Origin: Actinomycetota bacterium
GTDB taxonomy: Bacteria; Actinomycetota; Thermoleophilia; Gaiellales; Gaiellaceae
DNA length: 64,000 bases
Reading direction: 5' to 3'
NCBI GenBank assembly: GCA_003162055.1
Contig: PMNA01000026.1
Location: forward strand, 34,025 to 98,024
Shown here: in pieces, positions 16,719-24,974 of the stretch
How the letters are laid out: each line of letters begins with the position of its first letter
Numbering within the stretch: position 1 is the stretch's first letter
Program-made: the position numbers and the translations under genes
The notes under the pieces: model-generated
Database searches by the model: none
Seen by the model: only the letters and a program-made list of their open reading frames with translations
Told to the model about the DNA's origin: nothing

Positions 16719-17615
16719 TTATTCGGAGCGTATGAAGACGGATTTGATCCGGCGCGTGATGAACAAGCCCACCTTTCTTACGAGCAGAAGCGGACTGCTC
16801 CGGCGAAGATAGGGCGCGGCCTCCCTCAGACGCCCGTGCTTGAACAACTTCGCTCCGAGCGCAACGTTGGCCCGCTCCAGCATTTGCCCGAGCCGATTGC
16901 GTGCGTCAGGCGGTAACGCGTAGTGCGACGAGTAGTACTCGAGCGCTTGCACATATCGCTTGAGCATCACGACGCTGTCCGAGGAATCACTTTCGTGACC
17001 TCGGTAGTAGACAGCCAGCGGCTCGTCGAGATAGTCGAACCGCGCTCCGGAGAGGGCGACCTTCAGCCAGAGCCCGTAGTCCTCAAAAGAAGAAAAGGGC
17101 GCATGCTCATCGAACCCGCCGACCTCTTCCAGTAGTCGTTTTTCGGCGACTACCGAATTCATCGTGATGAAGCAAAAATCGAGCCACTCCTCGATCAGTT
17201 GAGTGAGGATCTGCCCCTCGTGCGGCGGCGCAAGCTTGCTGTAGCGAACTCGCTTGCCGTTCTTGGCGTAGAAGGTGTCCGTATAACTGATCCTCGATTC
17301 GTTTTCATCCATGAACGCCAGTTGCCGCTCGAGCTTCTCGGGTAACCACTCGTCATCGGCGTCCAGGAAGGCAACGATCTCGCCTTTTGCTTCCCTCAAT
17401 CCCCGATTGCGGGCGACCGGCTGGTATTGATTCGACTGGTGGAAATAGCGAACGCTCTCGAAAGATCGCGCAACCTCGGCAGTAGCGTCAGTCGAGCCAT
17501 CGTCGATCAGAATGACCTCGTAGTCGCTGTACGTCTGCGCTTCGACGGAGCGCAGGGCGCGAGCGAGGAACGCTTCGGCGTTGAAGGCGGGGATGATGAC
17601 GCTGACTCTCGGCAC
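16719..17615 (-). CDS. GT2 family glycosyltransferase
   Basis: A 298-residue GT-A enzyme with the full catalytic set: SVIIPAFNAEAFLARALRSV, VILIDDGSTDATAEVA, the DxD region VAFLDADDEWLPEKL, and downstream SSFEDYGLWLKVALSGARFDY. The short basic tail may sit on the membrane. It resembles family 2 transferases that add single sugars to capsule repeat units. Start is GTG at 17615. It stands alone, 129 bp from the upstream GT4 gene on the same strand and 231 bp from the divergent FkbM gene. A decayed relative lies at 39981-40380. Confidence 0.9.
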   Translation of the reverse strand: MPRVSVIIPAFNAEAFLARALRSVEAQTYSDYEVILIDDGSTDATAEVARSFESVRYFHQSNQYQPVARNRGLREAKGEIVAFLDADDEWLPEKLERQLAFMDENESRISYTDTFYAKNGKRVRYSKLAPPHEGQILTQLIEEWLDFCFITMNSVVAEKRLLEEVGGFDEHAPFSSFEDYGLWLKVALSGARFDYLDEPLAVYYRGHESDSSDSVVMLKRYVQALEYYSSHYALPPDARNRLGQMLERANVALGAKLFKHGRLREAAPYLRRSSPLLLVRKVGLFITRRIKSVFIRSE

Positions 17616-17734
17616 AGACTCTCCAGGCGCAGTTCTCGCAACGGTTCAATATAGTCTCGCACCGCGCCGGCGTGCCGCCGGACGATACCCGGGCCTGTCG
17701 CCATGTTACTCGCTCCTTCAGACTCTCGGTCTGG

Positions 17735-17762
17735 CCCGCCTTGACCGCCCAGCCCAGGCGGG
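17735..17762. repeat. 7-bp inverted repeat in a divergent intergenic region
   Basis: CCCGCCT (17735-17741) and AGGCGGG (17756-17762) flank 14 bases. They lie between the divergent GT2 and FkbM genes, so the site could be a shared operator or only a chance hairpin in GC-rich DNA. Confidence 0.3.
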
Positions 17763-17846
17763 TAGGCGTGTCGCAGCTATCGGCCACCGGAAGCCGCAGG
17801 CGCGAATTAGGATTGAGCAGGGATACGATCCGATAGTCTCTGCCTC

Positions 17847-18644
17847 GTGCGATTCAGCTTGAGCCGCTTAATGAGAGCGAGCGGAGACCCGCCTCCCGCA
17901 TCTATTCGAACGCAAGAGAAGTTCGAAAAGAAACGTGATCTCTCGTTGAGGGAGCTCAACTACGGGAACTCCGACATGGCCGCTAACGGAGAAGCGTGGT
18001 TTCTTCGCCATCTCGCCGGTGCACTTCCGGATCGCCCGATTGTCTTCGATGTCGGGGCAAACGCCGGTGACTACGCCGCGGTCGTCATCGACGCGATGAA
18101 CGACCCCCTCATTCACTGCTTCGAGCCTTCTCAAACGGCTTACGCGCTGTTGCACGAGCGTTTTGGAAGAACACCCGGCGCGCACCTACACAACTTCGGT
18201 TTCGGAGCGGAAGATGCAACGGTGACCTTATATGCCGACAAGCGTGGATCTGGCATGGGCTCGGTCTACCCGCGGAGGCTCGACCACTTCGGAATCGACG
18301 TGCACGCGGTCGAGGAGGTGCGGATCGCCCGTCTCGACATGTTCTGCGCGGAGAACGGTATCGAACGAATTGACTTCCTAAAGATCGACACCGAGGGCCA
18401 CGAATTATCAGTACTTCAAAGCGCGGGCGAGATGCTCGTTCCGGAGCGAATACGAGCGATTCAATTCGAGTTCGGCGGCACCGCGATCGACTCTCGAATC
18501 TACTTCCAAGACTTCTTCTACCTACTCACGCCCCGCTACACGATTCATCGCCTGTTGCCGGATGGCCTTTGGCCAATGCCTCTTTACTCCGAGCGGCACG
18601 AAGTGTTGATGTACGCCAACTACATCTGCTTGCCATCGGGATAG
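17847..18644 (+). CDS. FkbM family methyltransferase
   Basis: A 265-residue SAM-dependent methyltransferase of the FkbM type. The SAM-binding loop is IVFDVGANAGDYAAVV (about residues 65-80), followed by HCFEPSQTAYALL, the acidic end of beta-2. VRIARLDMFCAENGI and IDFLKIDTEGHELSVLQSA are the family hallmark around beta-5. FkbM enzymes O-methylate hydroxyls, in glycan loci usually a sugar. Start is GTG at 17847; ATG at 17871 is in frame and equally compatible. It is flanked by a divergent GT2 and followed by a GT14 gene, and probably methylates the polymer or its capping sugar. Confidence 0.88.
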   Translation: MRFSLSRLMRASGDPPPASIRTQEKFEKKRDLSLRELNYGNSDMAANGEAWFLRHLAGALPDRPIVFDVGANAGDYAAVVIDAMNDPLIHCFEPSQTAYALLHERFGRTPGAHLHNFGFGAEDATVTLYADKRGSGMGSVYPRRLDHFGIDVHAVEEVRIARLDMFCAENGIERIDFLKIDTEGHELSVLQSAGEMLVPERIRAIQFEFGGTAIDSRIYFQDFFYLLTPRYTIHRLLPDGLWPMPLYSERHEVLMYANYICLPSG

Positions 18645-18835
18645 ATCGGGCTCGAGCTGAGCAGCCGAAGGTCGCGCCGTGAATCGAAAGCCAAAGCTAG
18701 GTCGCGTTACCGGTGGCCGGGAAGGTCTTTCGTGCCTGCGTGTGGCCGAAGTCACGTTGAGCAGCTTCTTTGCTCCCGTGACCAGATACGATCACGAAAT
18801 GAAGTGCCCCGGCGTGATTCTACGAGGATGCGACC

Positions 18836-19693
18836 ATCAAACTCGCGTACATAATCTCCGCCTACAAGCTTCCTGAGAATCTACAGCGACTCGTCGAAGC
18901 GATCTCCGGGCCAGATTCCTACGTCGTCATCGCGGTCGACAAGAAGACTCCATCTGAGGTCTTCCAACGAATGAAGAGAGATCTCCAGACGTTACCGGGC
19001 GTCTACTTTCTACCTCGCCACCGTAGCTATCACGGTGGCTTCGGACACGTGAGAAGCACGATCAAAGGCCTACGTTTTCTCGAGAAGCAAGGTATCGATT
19101 ACGACTACGTCTTTCTGCTGACCGGGCAGGACTACCCGCTGAAGTCGCCCGCCGAGATATCAACGTTTCTCGAGAACAACCCGGGGAAGTCGTTTCTCGA
19201 TCATTTTTCTCTTCCGTCTCCTGTTTGGACGGATGGAGGAATGGATCGGCTCAGCTATCTGTGGTTTCACTCCCCGAGAAGGATACGAAAGGTTCCGAGA
19301 GACCGCTTCCCGCTGCTCTGCCAGCGAGAGATTCCATATGGATTGGCACCGTGGGGAGGGTCCGGTTACTGGACGCTCTATAGAGAGCACGCGGACTACG
19401 TCGTGCAGTTCATCCGTAGCCATCCGAAATACGAGCGTTTCTTCAGGCGCGGTCATGTTCCCGACGAGATCTTTTTTCAGACGATTCTCCTCAACTCTCC
19501 TTATCAGGTCGATCTCGTCAACGACGACATCCGGTATATCGACTGGTCCGATCCGCGAGAAGCACCGAAGGTCCTCGTGAAGGACGATTGGGAAAACCTC
19601 GAAAAGAGTAAGGATCTCTTCGCGAGGAAGTTCGACGTTGGCAGAGACCAGGACATACTCTCGCTGATCGATGAGGCGAAGCGGCAAGCGTGA
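18836..19693 (+). CDS. GT14 (core-2/I-branching) glycosyltransferase, apparently with ATC start
   Basis: A branch-type beta-glycosyltransferase of about 285 residues. YVFLLTGQDYPLKSPAEIS and LAPWGGSGYWTLYREH are hallmarks of the GT14 'Branch' domain; HVPDEIFFQTIL follows. The conserved N-terminus (KLAYIISAYKLPENLQRLVE) lies upstream of the first in-frame ATG (18971), which would cut off about 45 residues. The frame is closed by TGA at 18815-18817 and contains no ATG, GTG or TTG before 18971. The codon where homologues begin is ATC at 18836, preceded by GAGG at 18824-18827. Either ATC initiates or the start codon has mutated. GT14 members add GlcNAc or xylose branches. Confidence 0.75.
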   Translation: MKLAYIISAYKLPENLQRLVEAISGPDSYVVIAVDKKTPSEVFQRMKRDLQTLPGVYFLPRHRSYHGGFGHVRSTIKGLRFLEKQGIDYDYVFLLTGQDYPLKSPAEISTFLENNPGKSFLDHFSLPSPVWTDGGMDRLSYLWFHSPRRIRKVPRDRFPLLCQREIPYGLAPWGGSGYWTLYREHADYVVQFIRSHPKYERFFRRGHVPDEIFFQTILLNSPYQVDLVNDDIRYIDWSDPREAPKVLVKDDWENLEKSKDLFARKFDVGRDQDILSLIDEAKRQA

Positions 19694-20003
19694 GCTCGCC
19701 CGCGGGGAGAGGCTCCCGCCGGCTTCGCTCACCCGACGACCCCGGTTCGCGGCGTTTCCTCGCAAGTAGGCGCAACCTTCTGTTAACGCCATAGCGTCAA
19801 GGGGTCGGCCCGCCCGCGCAACCGATCCGGAGTATCGGCAAGAGCTAGCGACTTCGAGGGAATCCTTCGCAACGGTAACGGCAATCGCCGCGGCGGCATC
19901 GGGTATCGTTTAGCCTCGTCGCGGCGATCCGCGAGATCTGCTGCGTTACGAGCACGAAGTTCAACGATCCGAGAGGGAATCGGATCTCAACCGAGGCGAG
20001 GCA
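19694..20003. other. Intergenic region before the ABC exporter
   Basis: About 310 bp with no credible coding frame. It holds the inverted repeat at 19884-19928 and probably the promoter of the wzm-wzt run. Nothing else is recognised. Confidence 0.5.
19884..19928. promoter_or_regulatory. 9-bp inverted repeat flanking a possible -10 region
   Basis: ATCGCCGCG (19884-19892) and CGCGGCGAT (19920-19928) are perfect arms. The 27 bases between contain GGTATCGTTTAGCC, which could include a -10 hexamer. It lies about 75 bp before the GTG of the ABC permease. An operator overlapping the export promoter is one reading; no regulator is known for it. Confidence 0.35.
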
Positions 20004-20882
20004 GTGAAACTCGAAGAGATACTCCCACCGGCCCGGAAACGGGAGAAGATGGCACCGAAACCGGTGGAGCTCGTCATCAAGCCCGGCGGAGCGCTCAGGT
20101 TCAACCCGAGAGAGCTCTGGCAGTATCGCGAGCTCTTCTATTTCTTCGCCTGGCGCGACATCAAGGTCCGCTACAAGCAGACGGCGCTCGGAGTGGTCTG
20201 GGCGATGTTCGCCCCGCTCGTGACCGTCGTTATCTTCACGATCTTCTTCAACCGTGTGGCACACATCAAATCGCCCGGCATCATCCCGTACGCCGTCTTC
20301 TCGTACACGGGCCTCCTGTTCTGGAACTTCTTCGCTGCGGCCGTGTCCTCCACCAGCGGCAGCCTGGTGGCCAATCAGGGTGTCATCACTAAGATCTACT
20401 TTCCGCGCCTCATCGCTCCCTTCTCGGCAACGATCGTCAACCTGGCCGACTTCGTCTTTGCCTTCGTCCTCTACGCGGCTCTTCTCCTCTATTACCGGGT
20501 GACACCGGGTCTTGCCGGAGTGGTCATGCTCCTGCCCATGCTCGCGCTCACCTTCTTCGCCGCCACGGGAATGGGGCTCTTCTTCGGCGCACTCAACGTC
20601 CGTTACCGCGACGTTCGCTTCGTCGTGCCCTTCCTCGTCAGTTCTCTCATATACCTGACGCCGGTGATTTATCCGGTCTCGCTAGTCCCCGAGCGTTATC
20701 AGTGGCTTCTATATTTGAACCCGATGACCGGGGTCATCCAGACCATGCGCGCCGGCACGCTACACCAGGGAGCGATCCCGTGGTCGATGCTCCTGATCTC
20801 GGTGGCCAGCACCGTCTGCATGCTCGTGCTCGGTCTTTTCTACTTCCTGCGGCAGGAACGCAGCTTCGCGGACTACATATGA
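20004..20882 (+). CDS. wzm: ABC-2 type polysaccharide exporter, permease (Wzm)
   Basis: A 292-residue inner-membrane permease with six helices. The cytoplasmic N-terminal amphipathic segment reads LWQYRELFYFFAWRDIKVRY, followed by KQTALGVVWAMFAPL, as in O-antigen, teichoic-acid and capsule exporters. Later helices include GMGLFFGALNVRYRDVRFVV and LIYLTPVIYPVSLVP, conserved in this family. With the adjoining ATPase it moves undecaprenyl-linked polymers to the outer face in an ATP-driven way. Start is GTG at 20004; its stop overlaps the ATG of the next gene by 4 bp, so the pair is translationally coupled. Confidence 0.93.
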   Translation: MKLEEILPPARKREKMAPKPVELVIKPGGALRFNPRELWQYRELFYFFAWRDIKVRYKQTALGVVWAMFAPLVTVVIFTIFFNRVAHIKSPGIIPYAVFSYTGLLFWNFFAAAVSSTSGSLVANQGVITKIYFPRLIAPFSATIVNLADFVFAFVLYAALLLYYRVTPGLAGVVMLLPMLALTFFAATGMGLFFGALNVRYRDVRFVVPFLVSSLIYLTPVIYPVSLVPERYQWLLYLNPMTGVIQTMRAGTLHQGAIPWSMLLISVASTVCMLVLGLFYFLRQERSFADYI

Positions 20883-22129
20883 CGCCGATCATCGAGATCA
20901 ACGGTCTGTCCAAGGCCTATGTCATCAGCCATCAGCGCGAGGCGGCGTATGGCTCTCTGCGCGACGACATCGTCAATCTCCTACGTCGTCCGTTCCAGCC
21001 CCATATCACGCAAGGTGCACGTCGAGAGACGGTCTGGGCTCTCGACGATGTGAGTTTCGACGTTCAGCAGGGAGAGATCCTCGGAATCATCGGAAGCAAC
21101 GGCTCGGGCAAGTCCACGCTGCTCAAGATCCTCTCGCGCATCACCGACCCGACAAAAGGCTCCGCGATCTTGCGCGGACGGACAACCAGCCTGCTAGAGG
21201 TCGGCACCGGTTTCCATCCCGAGTTGACAGGACGTGAGAACATCTTTCTCAACGGCGCCATCCTCGGTATGGGTAAAAAAGAAGTCGACCAGAAATTCGA
21301 CACGATAGTCGAATTCTCCGGTGTTTCTCGCTATATCGATACGCCGGTCAAGTACTACTCATCGGGAATGTATGTGCGCCTGGCTTTCGCTGTGGCCGCC
21401 CACCTGGAGCCCGAAATCCTCATCATCGACGAAGTTCTGGCAGTCGGTGACGCCGAATTCCAGAGGAGCTCGCTCGGCAAGATGAACTCGGTCGCCAGAG
21501 AAGGTCGTACCGTGGTCTTCGTGAGTCACAACATGCAATCGGTTCGAGACCTCTGCAAGACTGCGCTCCAACTCGATCACGGTGTCATCGTAAATAGTGG
21601 CGACGCCACAGAGGTTACCGATAGCTATCTCGGTACGACCGAATCGCGTCACAGAACGCCGCTCAATGAACGTAGAGACAGAGAGGGCAGCGGTCGTCTC
21701 ACATTTTCCGAGATCGTCGTGAATGACACAAACCTAGATCTACGCGAGCTCTCGATCGATTTAAGTATTCACAATCACACTAGCGAGGTGTTCGACGACG
21801 TTCTAGTCTCTGTCGTGATCGAGGACAACACTGGTCGCTCCATTACCAACATCGTGGGTCAGAATATTGGCTACGCGCAAAAAGTCGGCCTAACGGAGTC
21901 TCGATTACGGATCAGCATTGCCAACATGCATCTCGTCCCCGGCACCTATTACCTCAACGTCTTCCTTTCCTCAGATACGATGAATTCCGAGATATTCGAC
22001 TGGGTAAAACATGCTGCCCAGATCGTGATACCGGAGTACGATTACCACGGAACAGGGCGCCTGCCGATCATGAAAGGCGCGACCTTCTATTCAGATTTCA
22101 AGTTCGAAGATGTCTCTTCTCTCGCTTAA
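20879..22129 (+). CDS. wzt: ABC exporter ATPase with C-terminal glycan-recognition domain (Wzt)
   Basis: A 416-residue ATPase. Walker A is GSNGSGKST (about 72-80), the signature region is YYSSGMYVRLAFAVAAHL (~160), Walker B is LIIDEVLAVGD (~181-191) and the switch His is in FVSHNM (~217). Residues ~260-416 form a beta-rich Wzt-type domain (SIDLSIHNHTSEVFDDVLVS, YYLNVFLSS), which in studied systems binds the polymer's terminal modification and gates export. The C-terminal part is clearly AT-richer: lines 21721-21780 are about 42% GC by hand count, against 60% at 21061-21120. This suggests modular exchange of the recognition domain. Confidence 0.93.
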   Translation: MTPIIEINGLSKAYVISHQREAAYGSLRDDIVNLLRRPFQPHITQGARRETVWALDDVSFDVQQGEILGIIGSNGSGKSTLLKILSRITDPTKGSAILRGRTTSLLEVGTGFHPELTGRENIFLNGAILGMGKKEVDQKFDTIVEFSGVSRYIDTPVKYYSSGMYVRLAFAVAAHLEPEILIIDEVLAVGDAEFQRSSLGKMNSVAREGRTVVFVSHNMQSVRDLCKTALQLDHGVIVNSGDATEVTDSYLGTTESRHRTPLNERRDREGSGRLTFSEIVVNDTNLDLRELSIDLSIHNHTSEVFDDVLVSVVIEDNTGRSITNIVGQNIGYAQKVGLTESRLRISIANMHLVPGTYYLNVFLSSDTMNSEIFDWVKHAAQIVIPEYDYHGTGRLPIMKGATFYSDFKFEDVSSLA

Positions 22130-22241
22130 ACGCATCGTTCGCTATCGCGAGCGCCTTGGGAAGTCCCCAGTCGTCCTATGGCGAGATGCTGCTCGTTTTC
22201 GGGAGGGGCGGCGGGCCAGTGGGGCGAGTGCCGTCCTCTAG
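22110..22241 (+). CDS. Possible 43-residue basic ORF or glycosyltransferase N-terminal remnant
   Basis: An ATG at 22110 within the end of wzt opens a 43-codon frame: basic and amphipathic, with RIVRYRERLGKSPVVLWRDA in its middle. Composition resembles the N-termini or linker helices of large glycosyltransferases in such loci. No RBS was confirmed. It may be a true small protein or the stub of a lost gene, and I cannot choose between them. Confidence 0.25.
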   Translation: MSLLSLKRIVRYRERLGKSPVVLWRDAARFREGRRASGASAVL

Positions 22242-22274
22242 CCGTGATGAGCACTCCGTACGCGCGAGGCTTTG

Positions 22275-24053
22275 ATGACGATTGACTCAAAGTCCCCCGA
22301 CCGGCCTCCGAAGAGCCGAGTATCGGCGTCATCCAGGGTGAGCGGCGAGGCAGCGAACGTCCCGCAGGCGCCGGTTGCATTCTTCGTCTACAACCGTCCA
22401 GCTCAGGTCGAGCGCGTGCTCGAGTCGCTGCGCCGGAACAACGTTTCCAAGCTCTACATCTTCTCGGATGGTCCGAAGGGCCCCGCCGACGCGAACGGAG
22501 TGGACGAGGTCAGGAAACTGGTTCGATCGATCCGCTGGATCTCGCCCGAGGTAGTGGAGAGACCTGTTAACCACGGAATTCGTGAGTCGATGCTACTCGG
22601 CCTGGAGCTGGTCTTCAGCAGGGAGGATCGCGTCATCGTAATCGAGGATGACATATCTGTTGCTCCCGAGTTTTGCGCGTTCATGAACACATGCCTCGAT
22701 CGTTATCGCGACGAAGACGCTATTGCGGGAGTAACAGGACTTCGCTATCCATTCGATCGAGGTTGCTTCGATGACTATCCGTACGACGTCTACCTTTCTC
22801 CTCGTTTCTCGTCATGGGGGTGGGGAACCTGGAAACACTGGTGGGAGAGAGTGAGCTTCGATCAGCGTAAGGCGATCGCCGATCTCTCTACAACGAGCGA
22901 TGCCGAGTTGAGAGTCGCAGGTCCCGACGTCCCGGAAATGGTTCGATACCTCGCGGAAGGAGAACCCTACTGGGGAGCGACTACAGCTGATGTTTTTTCC
23001 CTTTTACACATGATCAAGAACCATCAGTTTTTTGTCTGCCCAACCTGGAATATGGTCGAAAACCTGGGCTTTTCCGAAGGCACGCATGCATCGAGGTCGC
23101 AACAGAGTTGGTCGCTCGAATGGGAGACGAAGAATGATTTCGCTCCCGAGACCCTCCGTTTCCCGGACGATCTCCGACCAACCACTTCTGTTTGGGAGGT
23201 GTTCGACGCGTTCCTCGAGTCGATACAGACGGCGGCGCCGTTAGTTTCCTCGCAAAGCAGGTCGTACTCTGAGATCGTCAAGCTCATGGTCAAGAGCGTC
23301 ACACCACCGGTCGTCCTACGTGTACGCCGAGCTCTTCTGCCGACCAGTCTCAAACTGTTGGGTCGCGCGAGCGAGAGAGGACCCGGGCTTTCGCGCGCGC
23401 CTCTACCACTAGAAGCGCCGCCAAAACCAAACCCCAGCGAGTACACGACCACTGACGGACCGACCGAAGTGCCCTTGCAGAAGGAGACCTACTACGCCGT
23501 GCTCAACGAGCACGTCGAGGATGGTGACCGTGTCCTGGACGTCGGTTGCGGCATCGGCTACGGGCTCAACCTTCTTTCGATCAAGGCCGGCGAGGTCGTG
23601 GGTGTGGATGTGGACGCGAAGGCGATCGACTACTGCACGGCCCACGTGCTGAACAAGAACCCGAAGCTCAAGGAGCTACGCCACTACGACGGATATCACC
23701 TCCCCTACGATGACCGGGCGTTCGACGTCGTGACATGTGTTGACGTGATCGAGCACGTCGAGCGCTATGACGCATTCGTCGACGAGCTGCTGCGAGTTGC
23801 CAAGAGGCGGGTGGTCTTCGGGACGCCCAACCGGCGAGCGGAGTTCACCAACCCGGACGGCACGCCCAAGAACTACTGGCACCTGCGGGAGTGGAGCTAC
23901 AAGGAGCTGGACGAGATCCTCCGTCGTCACGCGTCGCAAATCGATTGGCACTTCGTCAACGGTGCCTGGGAGGGCCCGTTCACGATCTCGCGCACGCCGA
24001 CCGATTCCACCCAGTCGTTAGTCCCCGCCCTAGTACCCGAACGGCGCGAATAG
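22275..24053 (+). CDS. Glycosyltransferase-methyltransferase fusion
   Basis: A 592-residue two-domain protein. Residues ~30-330 are a GT-A domain of the GNT-I-like/sugar transferase kind (VAFFVYNRPAQVERVLESL, LYIFSDGPKG, and VIVIEDDISVAPEFCAFMN with EDD as the metal motif; later FSSWGWGTWKHWW). After a Pro-rich linker (~375-390) there is a class I SAM methyltransferase (~400-590): DRVLDVGCGIGYGLNLLS, then VVGVDVDAKAIDYC and FDVVTCVDVIEHVERYD. A likely job is adding a sugar and methylating it or its neighbour. Start is ATG 22275 (GAGG 6 bases upstream) or the adjoining TTG 22272. It begins the long run that ends at 38845. Confidence 0.85.
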   Translation: MTIDSKSPDRPPKSRVSASSRVSGEAANVPQAPVAFFVYNRPAQVERVLESLRRNNVSKLYIFSDGPKGPADANGVDEVRKLVRSIRWISPEVVERPVNHGIRESMLLGLELVFSREDRVIVIEDDISVAPEFCAFMNTCLDRYRDEDAIAGVTGLRYPFDRGCFDDYPYDVYLSPRFSSWGWGTWKHWWERVSFDQRKAIADLSTTSDAELRVAGPDVPEMVRYLAEGEPYWGATTADVFSLLHMIKNHQFFVCPTWNMVENLGFSEGTHASRSQQSWSLEWETKNDFAPETLRFPDDLRPTTSVWEVFDAFLESIQTAAPLVSSQSRSYSEIVKLMVKSVTPPVVLRVRRALLPTSLKLLGRASERGPGLSRAPLPLEAPPKPNPSEYTTTDGPTEVPLQKETYYAVLNEHVEDGDRVLDVGCGIGYGLNLLSIKAGEVVGVDVDAKAIDYCTAHVLNKNPKLKELRHYDGYHLPYDDRAFDVVTCVDVIEHVERYDAFVDELLRVAKRRVVFGTPNRRAEFTNPDGTPKNYWHLREWSYKELDEILRRHASQIDWHFVNGAWEGPFTISRTPTDSTQSLVPALVPERRE

Positions 24054-24056
24054 ACG

Positions 24057-24893
24057 GTGCGGCCACTCCGTCAACTCGGATCGATCGCGGCGGCCCGTTT
24101 CCGCCGGAGCGGGAAGGACGACATCGGAAGGAACCTGCGGCGCTTTCGAGCTCATACCAAGGTCGATGTTCGCGCGTGCCGCAGACCCGACGACTACGAG
24201 CGGTCGACTGAAATAATCATCCCGTGCTATAACCGTGCGATTTATCTCGAAGACGCTTTCCTAAGCATCGTCGATCAGACATGGGCGAAATACCCTCTCT
24301 TTGTCACGTTCGTCGATAACGCGTCCACCGACGCAACGCCGACGCTTACTCAGAAACTAGAAAGCGCGGCACCTCCCCATATTAAGACGAAGATCCTTCG
24401 AAACGCAAAGAACATCTATCAGTGGGGAGCGTTGAATCGGGCGATACGCGAATCACTCAACGATCTCATCGTCGTTCTAAATGACGATGACATACTGGTT
24501 CCTGATGCACTCGAAAAGATTTTCACTGCGCTCGAGCGCTACCCGGAGCTCGCCATGGTCGGCGGAAGCAGTATTTGGTTCTCGGGCGAGGAACGCCCCG
24601 AGCACGTCCAGCGGCCTGCCGCCGACTTACGAGTCACCATATACCATCCGGAAAACACTACGAGCTATAGAGAGCTCAACGACTTGAACATGACTCAATC
24701 GTCTTGCTCGTTTTTCCGCTTCGCCTGGGAGGCTGTCGGCGGATACCGGCCGCGAGGTAAACGAATACACGAAGCTAGTTGTGAGGATCGCGATTTCCAA
24801 ATGCGAGTGAACGCTCTATTTCCGGTCGGAGTCTATACCGACTATTCTCTAGCTTTCTATAGAACGGATAGCTCGTATGGCCACAACTACTGA
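24057..24893 (+). CDS. GT2 family glycosyltransferase, possibly shortened at the C-terminus
   Basis: A 278-residue GT-A enzyme: IIPCYNRAIYLEDAFLSIVD, VDNASTDATPTLTQ, and VVLNDDDILVPDALEKI as the DxD region, with SCEDRDFQMRVNALFP as the catalytic-base segment. Start is GTG at 24057, three bases after the previous stop. The frame ends with two consecutive stops, TGA TAG (24891-24896). The same frame then stays open with protein-like sequence (RNGFTLEGVIRALTRAHHYV) up to and through the next gene. The enzyme may have lost a C-terminal extension. Composition here is AT-richer than the flanks of the window. Confidence 0.85.
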   Translation: MRPLRQLGSIAAARFRRSGKDDIGRNLRRFRAHTKVDVRACRRPDDYERSTEIIIPCYNRAIYLEDAFLSIVDQTWAKYPLFVTFVDNASTDATPTLTQKLESAAPPHIKTKILRNAKNIYQWGALNRAIRESLNDLIVVLNDDDILVPDALEKIFTALERYPELAMVGGSSIWFSGEERPEHVQRPAADLRVTIYHPENTTSYRELNDLNMTQSSCSFFRFAWEAVGGYRPRGKRIHEASCEDRDFQMRVNALFPVGVYTDYSLAFYRTDSSYGHNY

Positions 24894-24974
24894 TAGGTAC
24901 GGAACGGTTTTACGCTCGAAGGGGTTATTCGCGCACTGACAAGAGCGCACCACTACGTCTGGTATCCGTTTCGC

